Notes under the pieces: generated by a model
Seen by the model: only the letters and a program-made list of their open reading frames with translations
Told to the model about the DNA's origin: nothing
Databases searched by the model: none
Position numbers and translations under genes: made by a program
In this document: one piece after another, positions 1 through 12,181 of the stretch
How positions within the stretch are numbered: the stretch's first letter is position 1
How the letters are laid out: every line of letters begins with the position of its first letter
Assembly: GCA_037179385.1 (NCBI GenBank)
Contig: CM074189.1
Span: forward strand, 26,597,648 to 26,661,647
Reading direction: 5' to 3'
Origin: Holothuria scabra
Taxonomy: Eukaryota; Echinodermata; Holothuroidea; Aspidochirotida; Holothuriidae
DNA: 64,000 nt

Positions 1-329
1 TGTTCAACAGTGGAAGAGTCCTAGACAAAAGATGGAAGGTCATTTCACAGTTTCGCTGATTCTGTTGAAAAAGCATGACCACCGTAAGAATGGGTAACAG
101 ATGAAGGGACATTTAAAAGAGATTGAGAGCTGGAACGTAGTTCACGTGAAGGCTAATTAGATATAAGATCCTTTAGATATAATGGAGCACAACCATGGAT
201 GCATTTGTATGTAAGAAGAAGGATTTTGTAGTTGAGACCATGCTGCACAGGAAGCCAGTGAAGATTACGAAGAACGGGGGTGATGTGGTCACAAGATTTT
301 GGTAGTGCAACAAGTCGAGCCGCTGAGTT
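1..329 (-). pseudogene. C-terminal remnant of a CR1/L2/Jockey-type LINE reverse-transcriptase ORF
   Basis: On the minus strand one frame reads NSAARLVALPKSCDHITPVL, then NLHWLPV, YKILLLTYKCIHGCAPLYLKDL, PSRELRSSSQSLL and YGGHAFSTESAKL. These are the well-known end motifs of CR1/L2/Jockey-clade LINE polymerases: SAARLV, HITPxLxxLHWLPV, KILLLTYKxxHGxAPxYLxxL, LRSS and G-x-R-A-F. Three in-frame stops interrupt it (after LISN, after SAKL where a Trp is usual, and after PSFV). It is a dead 5'-truncated copy, cut by the window edge at the 3' side and ending abruptly near 329. Confidence 0.8.
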
Positions 330-1890
330 TTGAATTCGCTGGAGTTTTGTTTATTGTTTATCGTCCAGTTTCATTGTTTATTGTCCAGTTTCATTGTTTT
401 TTTGCTAAAAAATACTAGTAATCACCAATATTTATGATGTGAAAATTAATGTAAAAATATTCATGATATCATGTCTTTCCTTGAAACAGTAGTCGCGTCC
501 AACAACTGTTATTTAATCATATAAATGTCATTATATCAGAATTTGAGTGGAAATGTCAATATTACTGTAAGCTCTCAAAATACTAAAGGAATGGTATTCA
601 GACAATATATAATCTATGACTATGATCCCCAATGTTTTATCCTATTATAATAAGGTGCCCTATTTAAAACTTTCAGGTCATTTTTACAAGGAACAGTTAT
701 CACAGTGAACTGCATGCTGGGAGAGGTGCCCAGTTTCAAAATGGGTAAAAATAAATCAAAATGTGACATTTTTTCCTTAAGTTTTCCTTGCATTCAGTGC
801 ATTTAACCTGTAGGGGTTTGTTCAGTGAAAACAGCTGTTTTCAAGATTTATACCAAATTATCAGCTCTTCCTTTACGGATTCCCAATTAGTAACATATTT
901 CTATCGTTCTACGTGTCTACATGTTGTATCACATGGCCTTATAAACACTCTAAAGCATTTAAAAGTGATTGGCTTATTTTTATCATTTATGACAATTAGT
1001 TCTTAAATTTAAAAATAACATGTGGTTGTTCCATTGGTTCAGTTTAAATTTTCAAATTAATGCTGAAAAATGATGCTTGTTGAAACACTCGCATGGAGTT
1101 ATATGATATGAACTGAGAAATACTGTACTATACTGTATGAACCCTCTAGCAGTAGTAGACTGCTTTTAGACTTGTCTCAAGTATCTGGCATATAATATAC
1201 CTTCCGGGATAAAATGAAACTAAGCCAATCTCACTTATCAATCTACATCTAAGAATTTTATCAAATAAGAGGAAAAAGTTGCAACAGAGAAAAAAGAAAA
1301 ATCATTTTTGCAATTACCATATCTCCATCTCACTGCAAGCTTTCATGACAATCTTATCTCTCAGCATTTGCTGTTTTCAGTTTCATTGCAAAGTCTCATA
1401 ACTAAGTACTGATGATGTTTTAAAGGGAAGTATTGTGTTTAAAATGCTCCAACGAAGAGTACAAAGAAAATGGCTCAGATGCTATCCAACAATTCAGTCT
1501 TAATCATAAACCCCAGCAACAGCTACATCTCTTTATGTGCAAGAGGAGCCATGGACGTTGCATCATTTGAAATGTTGAAAGTTTGTGTGAACAAATTATT
1601 CTTGAGCAACAAACAACTGAATTTCTATCCGTGGGAAACGTTTTTCTTGAAAAGAAGGCTAACATACTGCCTTATTTTTATATTTGATAATCTATCGCCC
1701 TGTGTCAATAAATAAAAGTTTTAAAAGGATGAATTTTTCTTGCAAAACAAACGCAATATTTCTGTTTAATACTTTAATTGCCACAGTCCAACATTCCTCA
1801 TTCAATGGGTTTATGCAAAAACTACGCCTTGATATTAGAACTAATATTCCATACTGTTTACCATTCCACTATATCACCACAAGCCAATGA

Positions 1891-1965
1891 GCCACAACTG
1901 TGGCCAGCTTGACTTGAACCAATAGGTTGGAAACTGGGCAGTATAACTCTATCTACCTAACTAAC
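1891..1965 (+). repeat. 3' fragment of tRNA-derived SINE
   Basis: It matches the 3' part of the full copies in plus orientation (GCCACAACTG, then TTGAACCAATAGGTTGGAAA) and ends in a CTAACTAACTA tail like the full-length copy at 2,250. Confidence 0.65.
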
Positions 1966-2249
1966 TACATCACCACAAAAAACACAAATAAGTTTGTTTT
2001 ACTGTCAGCATTTTTTTTTGTGAGGTCAAACTTGTCATATTCACTAGCTTTACCAGAAATAATGTTGTTGTTGCTTTTATAAGGCCTGCACTAAATATCG
2101 ATTCCTTTTGCTTAAACAAAATTACTTCCATAAATTTAAAGGGGCAATCAGAGTTTGACACTGGATGTTTCCTTTCAGCACTTAATTTTCCTTTTTAAAC
2201 AAATTAATTTACCAGAATCAACAGGCACTGAGGCTGTCTTTCAAGTGAG

Positions 2250-2492
2250 TTAGTTAGACAGAGTTTTACAACCCAGCTTCCAACCTATTGGTTCAAGTCG
2301 TGCCTGTCGCAGCCTTTTTTCAGTTGTGACTCACTGGCTTGTTTTCTCTACTCCATTGCTTTTGGAGAGCATCACCCACAACTGCAGTAGGTTCCATTTT
2401 TAGAGTCTTTGGTATGACCTGGCCTGGGAATAGAACCCGGGACTTCCGCGTGAGAGGCAGGTGCTCTTACCGTTTGACCAAACATGTGGTCT
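2250..2492 (-). mobile_element. tRNA-derived SINE, full length with target-site duplication
   Basis: On the minus strand it starts with a tRNA-like promoter. The A-box region is TGGTCAAACGGTAAGAGCA and the B-box region is GGGTTCTATTCCCAGG, close to the canonical GGTTCGANNCC. The body then carries CTCTAAAAATGGAACC and AGCCACAACTG motifs, ending in a CTAACTAA-type tail. The same 15 bases, TGTCTTTCAAGTGAG, lie on both sides (2,235-2,249 and 2,493-2,507), the mark of LINE-driven insertion. It is the best-preserved of the family members seen here. Confidence 0.87.
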
Positions 2493-2839
2493 TGTCTTTC
2501 AAGTGAGAAGAAATGGTAATTCTATGTCAATTACTGTAAATGGGAGTTTGAAATTTTATTCCGGTAACAAAATTTCATACAGATGCTAAGATGAGGCAGC
2601 CGCTCATGCGGTGGTGACCAATCACATCGTCACACCATGATGACAGATCATTTTTGCTAGTTTTAACTCAGTGTATGATTGTAATACAGACTTTCATCAT
2701 AATTTTCTTGGTTTAATATTGAATACTCAGATGTTTCTCTTCAAGAGAGCATATGCTTCACAGTACTGACTTGATTATTCTGGTCCGGACATCTGCAATA
2801 ATTTAAGTGGTTTTTTGGCTCTTTTTTAGAGGGTAGGAA

Positions 2840-3085
2840 GGTTAGATAGTAAGATTGAGTTTTACGGCCCTGTTTCCATCCTGTTGGTTCAAGTCGAGCC
2901 GGCCATGGCCTTTTTTCCAGTTGTGGCTCGCTGGCTTGTTTTCCCTACTCCTTTGCTTATGCGGAGCATCACCCACAATGGCAGGAGGTTCCATTTTTAG
3001 AGTTTTTGGTATGACTCGACTTGGGAATAGAAGCGGGCATTCAGCGTGAGAGGTAGATGCTCTAACCGTTAGACCAAACATGTGG
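2840..3085 (-). mobile_element. tRNA-derived SINE, second copy
   Basis: Same family and strand as the copy at 2,250, about 350 bases away. The A-box region (TTTGGTCTAACGGTTAGAGC) is intact. The B-box side is damaged (GCTTCTATTCCCAAG). The head motif TTAGACCAAACA is duplicated at 3,072-3,098, possibly a slipped 5' end. Confidence 0.82.
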
Positions 3086-3972
3086 TTAGACCAAACACGA
3101 TGGTAGGAAGGGCTTCATTTTAGCTTCAGTAGGGACTGGCAAAAACCGTGTGGGTCATTCCCATCCCTCACCTACCCTTGTAGCTACCACTCTGCCTATA
3201 ACATTTAATAAAATTGTTCAGTCCTTTCATATCACACAACAAAGTCTTTAATTAAAGCATTGTTATTACTGCCCTTCAGTCTAATTTACTGTACTATAGC
3301 ATTACATTACAAATTCAAATATACTGAAAGGCTATATACATCCTTAAACTGGATTTTTAAATTTCAACTTAAATGTAAGTGAATGTACAGTATGCCATCA
3401 TTAGGAATATGGTAACTAATTTAAAATTTATAGAGTAAAATATATACAACACTGTATTGCACTTCAAAGGGCCTATAGCTAAAGTTAAGGAATGCATGCC
3501 CGAAAGCCACTGCAATCATCATGCAAATCACACCGGGCATCAGGATCGGTAATCTCCACCAAATAAATCCCAAAAATATTGTTATATTTCTACAACATGG
3601 TGTAAAAAATAAGAAATCTGTACTCTACACACACATAAATTTCTTCTATCCTGAAGGCAAGAAACTTAGCCATCCAGTCCCGTTAAAGCACAGTTACTTC
3701 CAGTAGAGTTTCTTTCACATATTTTGCCTCTAACAAGTTCTTATATGGAGAAAACTCTTCAGAAGGGAAAACATTAACACTGATTAGAATTGAAAGGACA
3801 CCCTCTATTTTGGGATGTACTTAACGTGCAGATGGAATAGCTTCCTGCCTCCTTGTAAAAAAATACAGTTGAATGCACCCACCTCTTATGATGAAGATCC
3901 TGTGACAGGAGTCTGCTCTTAATTCAAACCTTGGTTAGTTATTGTAACCTCCAAAGACAATAACTCCAATAG

Positions 3973-4052
3973 TAGGTTAAAGGGGTCATGGCAATTCATA
4001 TACCACCAGATCTAGGTTAAAGGGGTCATGGCACTTTACATACCACCAGAAC
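3973..4052. repeat. Two perfect-period 40-bp tandem units
   Basis: Two adjacent 40-base units begin TAGGTTAAAGGGGTCATGG and end ACATACCACCAGA or close variants. They differ at only a few bases. Each includes AGGTTAAAGGGGTCA, which resembles two nuclear-receptor half-sites spaced by three bases. Confidence 0.8.
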
Positions 4053-5354
4053 CTTACTGAATGTACCCCAAACAGCAATGTGAAAGGGCTACTCCCTTCC
4101 TCCCCTTGATTCAAGAAGAGAAATTCATCTATGACAGACACCAATACTTAGCAGTGTAAAGGGTAAATGAGTTAGCCTGGTTCCCAATTTTGAACAGTTA
4201 GGCCATGTTATATTCTATCATCCCTTGTAAACGGTGGATTGGAAGACTGATTTCTGACAGCGGGATACTTGTACGACTCTTTTTTCCTTTCCTGCTGTGT
4301 TCTAGCTATACTATGAAGTGGTCTAGGACTGAGTTTAAGTCAGCAAGTAGCAACTAAGGCACATGCCTTCTGTTTTGAGTCTCCTCAATAAAAGGTATAA
4401 AAACTGAACTATGCCTCTTTAAAACGGTTACCTCCCAACCCCTCCCTAAGCTTCCTTATGAGGGAAACCAGGTTAACAAACAAAAGAAGCAAATTCCACA
4501 TTTAGCATCACTTAACACCAAACTTCCTGTTGGGTGTCTCAAGGACTTTCATACTCAATCTTGAAACAAAGAGACAGTTGACTAATTTGCAAATTTTACA
4601 AATAATCATCTGTTCTTTGATAATATGCCTATGACTGTACAAGCCATCTCATGCAGTGAGCTCACAGTGACTGATGCAAACACTTTGAACATAATGCACT
4701 TCAGGCCTCCTTACATGTGCAAAGGTCTTAGAAAATAGAATTGGTTGCCTGCATGACATACTGCCCAAGACAATTTAATTGCAGATTTTCAAATACTTCT
4801 TTGTACATGCAGTCAGTACTGAATAACAATTGGAGTGGTATTGGGCACTATATTATGTGAAAGAAAATAAAACCATAGTTGAAGCTAAATGCTGCTGTCT
4901 GCAAATACAAAATGCCCCCAAATTGTAAAGAAATTATCCAATACCATTTTACATATAATTCTGCATGTTTGAATTCTTTTTGTTTTTATAATATTGGATC
5001 ATGAAGAAGGCAAATAAATGGTGAAGACATTTAATATTTTATTGTACAGTACGAGCAATACACGGCTTATTTGGCCACAAATTTTGATGTTACTACAAAT
5101 TTTCATACTATACTTTCACTCCTACCCCAAAAGTAGAAAATTTAGAACACTTACAATTTATAAAAAATTTATCAAAACCCAAGAAAAAAATTTGTACAAA
5201 AATAAAGTATAAAAATTTAAATACAAAACAAAACAATACACACAAATAGAATGATCAATAGAAAATAAAATACACGAAAGACAAGGGTTACCATGACAAC
5301 AAAATAACATGGAAAAGCAAATTAATAAAAAACGAAAGCAAATAAAGTAAATAC

Positions 5355-5423
5355 CAGCATAACAGTTGGGGGATCGCTGTTCTGGCAAGTTGTTAGGGTC
5401 ATAAATGGTGCTTGGTGTGTAGC
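5355..5423 (-). CDS. Exon I: further cytoplasmic tail (tentative)
   Basis: This 69-base, phase 1-1 segment has a good acceptor (TTTTTAACTCTGCAG) and reads GYTPSTIYDPNNLPEQRSPN, then CYA. It continues exon H with PPGYTPSTIYDP, a proline- and tyrosine-containing hydrophilic stretch like other adhesion-receptor tails. The donor proposed here (GTATTT) is weak. Beyond it the frame stays open to 5,158 but becomes a hydrophobic, F/C/L-rich run encoded by AT-rich DNA and not believable as tail. The C-terminal exon should lie in 1-5,354, but none could be chosen with confidence. Confidence 0.55.
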
Positions 5424-8341
5424 CTGCAGAGTTAAAAACACAACAAAAATACAAAACGAAACGATATCAAACCAAAATGCAAGACACAAGTACTGAATAA
5501 AACATCTTCATGCATAAAGGGGTAGCAGCTGCATAAAAAATGGTCTTTACTTACTTCAGGTGGGAAAAAATGAAAATAAAGAAGAAAAGAAATAATATCT
5601 TGGTTTAAATAAGGAACTTACTTAAATCCTGGATATTCAAACTCACAGGGAAACCTCAAACTAAGAATTTTTAGAGAGCCCTTTGAAATTTCGGAAGTAT
5701 TGAAGTATTATGTCAAAAGACCTAAGACCTTTGATTTTATGTTAAAGTTTATAGAACAATACTTGATTTAGTACCTATGAGATCACCTTTCTAAGCAATA
5801 TGCTTCATACACTTAAATTCATGAAATGACTTGGCACACAATTCAATGGTATACTGTCAGATAAAAGTCACAGCATCTAGCCATTGAGTAACCAGACAAA
5901 GGGCCAGGGGGAGGAAATTTCTAGGGCACAACAGCTGACCCTCATAATGAACCCAAGTGACTGAAAACTCTAGTAAAGTGACTCACCCTATGGTTGTTTG
6001 GTTACAATAATATGGTGCAGAGGTATACATGTGATCCACACTATCTGTCAATGAATCACATGTGACTGATGATGTCATTCAATTCAAGAGTGCATTACTT
6101 ATAATATGTGTAAGTATGATATTGGTTGAGATCAAACATTTGGCAATACAGAGAAATTTGTGGCACGGATGTGGGAGGTTGGTGCAACATGTTAGAGAGA
6201 ACACCAGTGACAACAAAATAGAGGGACTGGGAGACTAAACCTTGACCCCACTTTTTCTGTCATAGGCATTTCAGGCCTTACATTTGCTTCTATATTGCTG
6301 AACATATTGGGCCGCTTTGGTGACTAGCCCCCTCCCCTCCTTCAAAATTTGCTCTGCAGCCCATGAACATCAGAATCCCTTCAATGCACACAACCAACTG
6401 AGCAAAATTTTGTCCAACATAAATGTGAAATAAAAATGATTTCAATTTTTTTTTTTTTTTGAGGTGAGTCCACCCCTCTCTGCATACTTTCTATAAAGAC
6501 AAATCAAATTTTTGAATAACTGCTAGAACAAGTAACCTTGTTTCTGTTAAGTATAATGATATAGGCAATGAAAGTCTATTAAACTACATTTTTTGTAGAG
6601 CTGTGGGGGGAACCTTTGCATTTTGATAATAAAAAAAAATGCAGTATTATAGCAATCAAATCAGTTTCACCAAATATAAAAGATTTGCTTTGTTGGTTGT
6701 GATAAAGAAGGAACAACTGCAACCTTAAAACTTTGCAGTGAAAAGTGAAAAGAAAATAAAAAGAAGACATAGAGAGATGTATTGGAATTGTTTCCAAAAA
6801 GAATTTTAATTCAAGAGCAAAAAGCTCTGACTACAAGAGTAATTATAAAACGCTAATTAATAAGCTAGTACAAGTATTTTAATATAAAATAATTCGCAAG
6901 GTTTTTAACCACATAGAAAAGATGTTGATACAATAAAGAGGTCTTCAGTCAGGTTTCAGATTTGACCAAAACTTATATTATCCCCAATTTGTACATCACT
7001 AATTACAAGAATAGAGGGAGGATGCATATTAAACAGAATACCTTTCTTTCCTATGCATTACAATTTGCATGCAATGTTTAAACCATGCTAATATCTCAGA
7101 ACTTGTCATTCTTTCAACAAAATACACATAAACTTTTCCATGCAGAAGATTTTCTTGCTAAACTCATGTATGTTTTTGACGAGGCTATAAACACTGTCAT
7201 TCACTGCACTTCATAGACCGATTTGACATGGAGGGCAGCTAAAACACTGATATAGGCTTATGTTTTGAGGACAATGCATTATGGTACTGAGAGATATATA
7301 CTTTCCAGGTAAAAAGAGTCATAATTCCATTGCATCCTTTTACATTTACTTTTTAAAAGGATGAAAACAGTTACACCAAACTTATTTAGAAAGGAGCCAT
7401 TCTTGAAACAGGGTAGTCCACTATACTAATTCATACTGAGGTTGCCTACATTTTCCCTTTAAGGAATGTTCCTTTAAATGTATTATGTAACTTCAAAACG
7501 ATCCCAAGAATTGATTTATTTAACATGATGGCCTGTTACATCTATGTGTAAATGTTACATGCACAATTATGACACTGCATTAAAAATCATGTGTAGTAGC
7601 TGCATGCAACATGAGTGTATGTTGTGCATGCACTAAGTCCCTCCCTTTTATGAGTAACATATATATGTACAGATGTGGCTTGCTAAGTATAGTATAACCT
7701 GTAGTATATAGTATAACCAACCTCACACATGGATGTCACCAGGGGAAACCCCCTCCACCGAAGGCCCAAGGGAAACCCCCACCCTAGAGGACAAAAGATA
7801 ACCACTGCTTAAAGTTCTGTAGTAGATTTAACAACAGCCTCCATGTGACCGCTATTTTGTCCCCTTTTCTGCTGGTAACAGGTCTCATTGCACCCCTCCT
7901 GAAAAACACAGCCTTCTACAGATCCACGGCATCTGGGAGATTTGGGACCCACTCTAAATATTTCAAAGAAATAAAACTTCCAATGGCATATTTATCTGAA
8001 AACCAGTCCCCACTAGTTTGAAAAACAACTTTTCAATTTTGGTACAACTTGTTGCAGTGACTCCAACTTTGTTTAATGTTCTTTGTGACAATACAGAGGT
8101 CACTAGTCACATCAGAGTGGGAGATCTGCTGGTCAAGGGGAGAGGTATACTTGGAGGGATTGCTCCCAATTGAATATGTTTTCCTTTCTCAAGGAACCTA
8201 GATTCAAAATGGGATACAAATTACCACTTTGACAGGGTTTGTCTAGAAGATTTAGTTTTAATGGTTTATAAGGGTAGCATTATGTATCTTTAAGTTCAAG
8301 ACCTTTTAAAGGATTTTTTGGAGGGACGTGTGTGTGTGAAA

Positions 8342-8355
8342 GGGGGGGGGGGGGG
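8342..8355. repeat. G14 homopolymer
   Basis: Fourteen uninterrupted Gs on the plus strand, followed by a second G-rich tract (GGAGGGGG). It is a possible G-quadruplex-forming or assembly-error-prone site. Confidence 0.85.
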
Positions 8356-9209
8356 TTAAGGAGGGGGTTAAATATTTCCCTTGTTCCCCATTGGTTGTTG
8401 GCTAGTCCAATCAGACAATTCCTGTGACTAAATGACCCCCCTGCCCCTATGCTGATGTAATATGAAGTCATCTCAGAAAATATTCTCATTGTGGTGACTG
8501 TTTAAAAGGAATGCAATTAAGGGGAAATTATGAGAATAATCAGAGGGGTTCTGGTATGAGTTCCTTTAGGAAAGGGGTATGGGAGTCGAAGGGAACCACT
8601 TGGTTTTAACAAGGTACTTGCCCTGACATTTTTTACCCAATTAAAAGTTTTTAAATAAATCAAATCTTCTATAAATCAATTTATGTTCCAGTTTGTATGA
8701 AATGTAAATAAATGCCTCCAAAACTAATAACCATTAAATTAAAATGTAATATGAAACACACAACCATCCCATGCTTACAACTGTTAACTTTACAGCTTAA
8801 AATATTTTTTTAAATACAAATGCATAATTCTGCATTGACAGCCCCTTCCTCTAAAAGCCCCTTCCCATGAACCAATGATGAATAAATGTTGTGTAGTTTA
8901 AACCATAAATTTACAAGGATACTATCCTCTTGGAATGTCACATATCAAATGTACAAATTAAAGAACTGTGTGGACCCCTCCTAAGTAAATTGAACTGACA
9001 ATAGAGATCTTATTTTGACAATTAACTGGCACAACTGACCACTATTAGGGGTCTAAGTTGAAATATTCATGCAACACAAAGCACTGGGGTGAGGTAGGAT
9101 GGTGGTGAGGGGGATGCGTATTACTTACTTCAAGTTGCAAGGAAGGAATATAAGAAAACACAGACAAAAAAAGATTAAATGATAAATTTTACCTTATTAA
9201 TGCAGGAAA

Positions 9210-9325
9210 TACTAGTATATAGACAACACTACCAACTGTACACACAACTCTATGCCAGATTGCCTAGTATATACACAACAGTACCAACCTTGCACCCCTC
9301 TCTATGCCAGACTGCCAGTTTTTAC
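9210..9325. repeat. Two diverged ~54-bp tandem units
   Basis: CTAGTATATA, then ACAACA.TACCAAC and CTCTATGCCAGA.TGCC, occur twice in a row with a period close to 54 bases. No function can be assigned. Confidence 0.6.
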
Positions 9326-9930
9326 CAAACTGTCTCTAACTCTTTGACACTTCTTGATCAGTTGAACAGAAAATACAAGTCACCCTACTTTTCAGCCTAT
9401 ATCTGCCAACCTCAACCCCCTACTCTATCATAAATCATGCATATGTCCTGTTTCTACAGCATGCCAAATGACTAGCACTTTAACTCTTCATGTGAGATAT
9501 TAATGGTCAATGACATCACAATGTGTCCTTTGCAGATAATTCACTGAGAGCTTTTTCTTCTGTTTTTAGCCATTTTATTCTTTGTTTTTTTTTTTCAAGT
9601 TGAGGGACAAATCAACTGTACTTTCGACAATTTTCATGAGTAAGATGTTGCAGCATCACTTCCACACATAATTTTGAAGACAAATTTCATTTTTCGATTT
9701 GTTTGTATTATCTCACCCACCAAAAATCCCCCCTACATTTCCTTGTAAAGAATATGAAGTTTGCCAAATGTTAACATGCAAGTGCTTCAGTGCAATTCAT
9801 TCAAAGTGCAGTAATAAACGCAACAAGATCGCATAACGAAGATAAATGCATCTGAATCGTACTCATCGACGAATTCACAATAGTGTAGATAGTAAGTACT
9901 AAAACTGCTAAAACGTGACGTTTCTCTTAC

Positions 9931-10010
9931 CTGGTGGTAAAAATGCCTCCTTCTCCCCCTTCCCAGTGTTATTGTCATAGTCTTTGCTAAATGATTTATA
10001 ACCGTCAGTT
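9931..10010 (-). CDS. Exon H: cytoplasmic tail
   Basis: This 80-base exon runs from phase 2 to phase 1, with acceptor CTTTCTCTTTGCAG and donor GTAAGA. Joined to exon G it reads K-R-TDGYKSFSKDYDNNTGKG, then EKEAFLPP. The frame is open, hydrophilic and charged, as expected for an intracellular tail. Two tyrosines occur in possible phosphotyrosine contexts. YDNN fits the Y-x-N pattern bound by GRB2-type SH2 domains, and YKSF is a Y-x-x-hydrophobic form. The exon was chosen because it is the only segment found in this interval whose splice sites and phase both fit exon G. Confidence 0.72.
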
Positions 10011-10887
10011 CTGCAAAGAGAAAGGCATAACAGTCACTTGAGATGGATCTTACCTGGTATTATGACCCTTTATGTTTGTTGACGGGCTATAAACCAGTAC
10101 ACCTGCGACTCATTAAAGTACTAAAACTGTCACCGGTGCAACATACAGCTCTAAGGATCAGATACTCACATTTAAGGAAGTAAAGAAGAAATTAGTAAGA
10201 AGTGAAATGAAGGAAAAGTATTGTATAAAAAAAAAGGGGAATATAATAAAAACAGAGGAAATGCAACCCTGGTCTTGATCTGTGACAGTGATTGTGACTG
10301 CAGTAGGACTATAGTCAAAGTTTACTGTTGGACAAAGCATTGATGACTATCATGAAGACTTCCTAAGGTTTTATGTTTAGGTTTAAAAGAAAAAGTCAAT
10401 GGTGGCTTCTTGGATGCTCTCATGTTTACATCATTATGTTACTCTGCTAGAGTGGATATAATATTAGATACCATTTCTGTGTCTATAATTTGCTTCCTAC
10501 CTGTACTAAGGAGAAATGCAGATCAGGGTGTTAGGCATTCTTGAATCTATTCCAGCAAATAGAGGATTTGTGATTTGTTTTGAGGAGGGGGCCTGAATTG
10601 CCTTACTGGTGACATAAAAAATGACCCTTGACTGTTTCTGATAAACTGCATCTTTGGTTCCTCAAACTTTGGACATTTTTATATATTTTTTTAAAGGCAA
10701 CTCCCAAGAAGGTCCAACCTACCTCAGTAGCTGTTAATGTACAACTTTACAGATCACAGTTTGCTTACCATGTAGAAAAATGTTAAGATTATGAAAATTG
10801 TAGTTAATTATGGATGCAGGAGAAAAAAATCAACAGTGCTTTAACTTTAGATTCAGTTTGCTTCCATGAAAAAATCTTTACCTTTAA

Positions 10888-11189
10888 AGGCAGTCAGTCA
10901 TTTGTCACCCTAAACTACAGTTTCAGTATACATATATCAAAACTCTCAATTGGTACAGCTCTTTGATTGGCATCACATTCAAACAATGCATCATAGCTAA
11001 ATTACACAGCATGGGCACTTGGGAGTGTCTTGATTACACATTATGGACTTGTATGGCCACTGGGACAAGCCATGAAGCAATAAACAAGGACTGTGTCTGG
11101 ATAAAGATGAGTTTTATATAAATGTGGGAGGGGCTAGAAGTAAGTAGGTTGGGAGAATTGGAACTGTTTGGGATAATGAAAATATGCCT
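10888..11189 (-). mobile_element. TTAA-flanked ~300-bp MITE, copy 1
   Basis: Bounded by TTAA (10,884-10,887 and 11,190-11,193). It carries the family hallmarks in reverse orientation: AAACTACAGTTT, CAATTGGTACAGCTCTTTGATTG, GAAGCAATAAAC and GGGAGGGGCT. Its ends are more diverged than those of the 21,714 copy. Confidence 0.78.
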
Positions 11190-11652
11190 TTAAACTAGGT
11201 GTCATGACTTGGCTGATTACGTTATGACTTGGGCAAATTTTTTAGGATAGAAAAACGCAAATAACCAACTGACCTCCAAATTTCTATCAGGTGCTCACAG
11301 TCTAAACAATGACTAGGGATGCACCTTATTGCTGAAAATATCAAGAAATGAAGATCTCTTGTATTATTAACACATTTCCCCTGAATTTTGGAATAGGAAG
11401 CACCTATCTGATATTGTTCCAAATACCAATTCTCACATTTTTTCAATTTCCTCTTTGTTCATAACTTCACTAAATCTGAACCAATTTTTATGGTTCGAGA
11501 TTCATTTGGTCAGTAGCTACTTAAGCAACTGATTTCAATTATAGTCACATTATACATGGAAATAAAAATTAATCTTTAGGTTAAACCAAAAATATGTCAC
11601 TGCACTGCTGGATTTGGAAATCAAGGTCAAAGTATTCATGTCCACTGTTCAA

Positions 11653-11665
11653 GGGGGGGGGGGGG
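11653..11665. repeat. G13 homopolymer
   Basis: Thirteen uninterrupted Gs on the plus strand inside intron G-H. Confidence 0.85.
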
Positions 11666-12018
11666 AGATTCTCTAATGCATAAGAGTTAAATTAGTGGGT
11701 GGTTACAGATGATAATTTCAGGGGGTCTATCTAATGTTCCCAGGGTTCAACAATTCCAAGGTTTGATGTTCCCTGTCTTTGTATATCTTCATGAATTGGC
11801 CATGATTACAATGTTCGTTATTACTGGGGTTGAATGCTCCCAGAAGTGCGGGTGTTCCAAAGATTGGGGAGTATTGATTGAACCCTGGAAACATTGACAG
11901 AGCCCCATTCCAGGTGTCAGTTTCCAAATACCAAAGGAATTGATGAATCCAACACCTGTGTTACTCCAGTATCTACATGGGTTTAATAGGTTTACCAAAC
12001 TGTTACCAGGAAACTTAC

Positions 12019-12181
12019 CTTTTTTTCATTTCAAAAGGTTCCCCACTATGAACATTAGAATGAGACGGTTTCCTCCGACATAAGACAAATAGGATAAGGA
12101 ATATGACTAAGATGATGAAGACGGCTATAACAGCGATGATGATGATTAACTTGGTGGGTGGTTCGTCAGTAACAACTGCCA
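12019..12181 (-). CDS. Exon G: transmembrane helix and start of cytoplasmic tail
   Basis: This 163-base exon runs from phase 1 to phase 2, with acceptor TATATTCATTAG and donor GTAAGT. It encodes a short stalk (LAVVTDEPPTK) and a 23-residue hydrophobic helix that begins LIIIIAVIAV and ends LILFVL (about 12,081-12,149). A CRRK stop-transfer cluster follows, then cytoplasmic sequence PSHSNVHSGEPFEMKK. The positive charges on the inner side support a type I topology with the Ig/FN3 domains outside. The cysteine just after the helix is a possible palmitoylation site. This exon fixes the gene as a single-pass receptor rather than a secreted or GPI-anchored protein, unless alternative splicing removes it. 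Confidence 0.87.

Larger units (their letters stand above)
5424..9930 (-). other. Intron H-I (4.5 kb)
   Basis: AT-rich sequence with a G14 run (8,342-8,355) and a two-copy ~54-bp tandem repeat (9,210-9,325). No transposon with clear ends and no exon was recognised. Confidence 0.6.
10011..12018 (-). other. Intron G-H (2.0 kb)
   Basis: It contains one TTAA MITE (10,888-11,189, reverse orientation) and a G13 run (11,653-11,665). Nothing else was recognised. Confidence 0.7.

Noticed and set aside
2381..2492. Free-standing tRNA gene
   Set aside because: The A- and B-box-like sequences belong to a SINE head; the body, tail and target duplication show it is a retroposon.
4200..4260. Possible last coding exon reading EISLPIHRLQGMIEYNMA then stop
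   Set aside because: The preceding AG has a purine-rich tract instead of a polypyrimidine tract, so it is not a credible acceptor.
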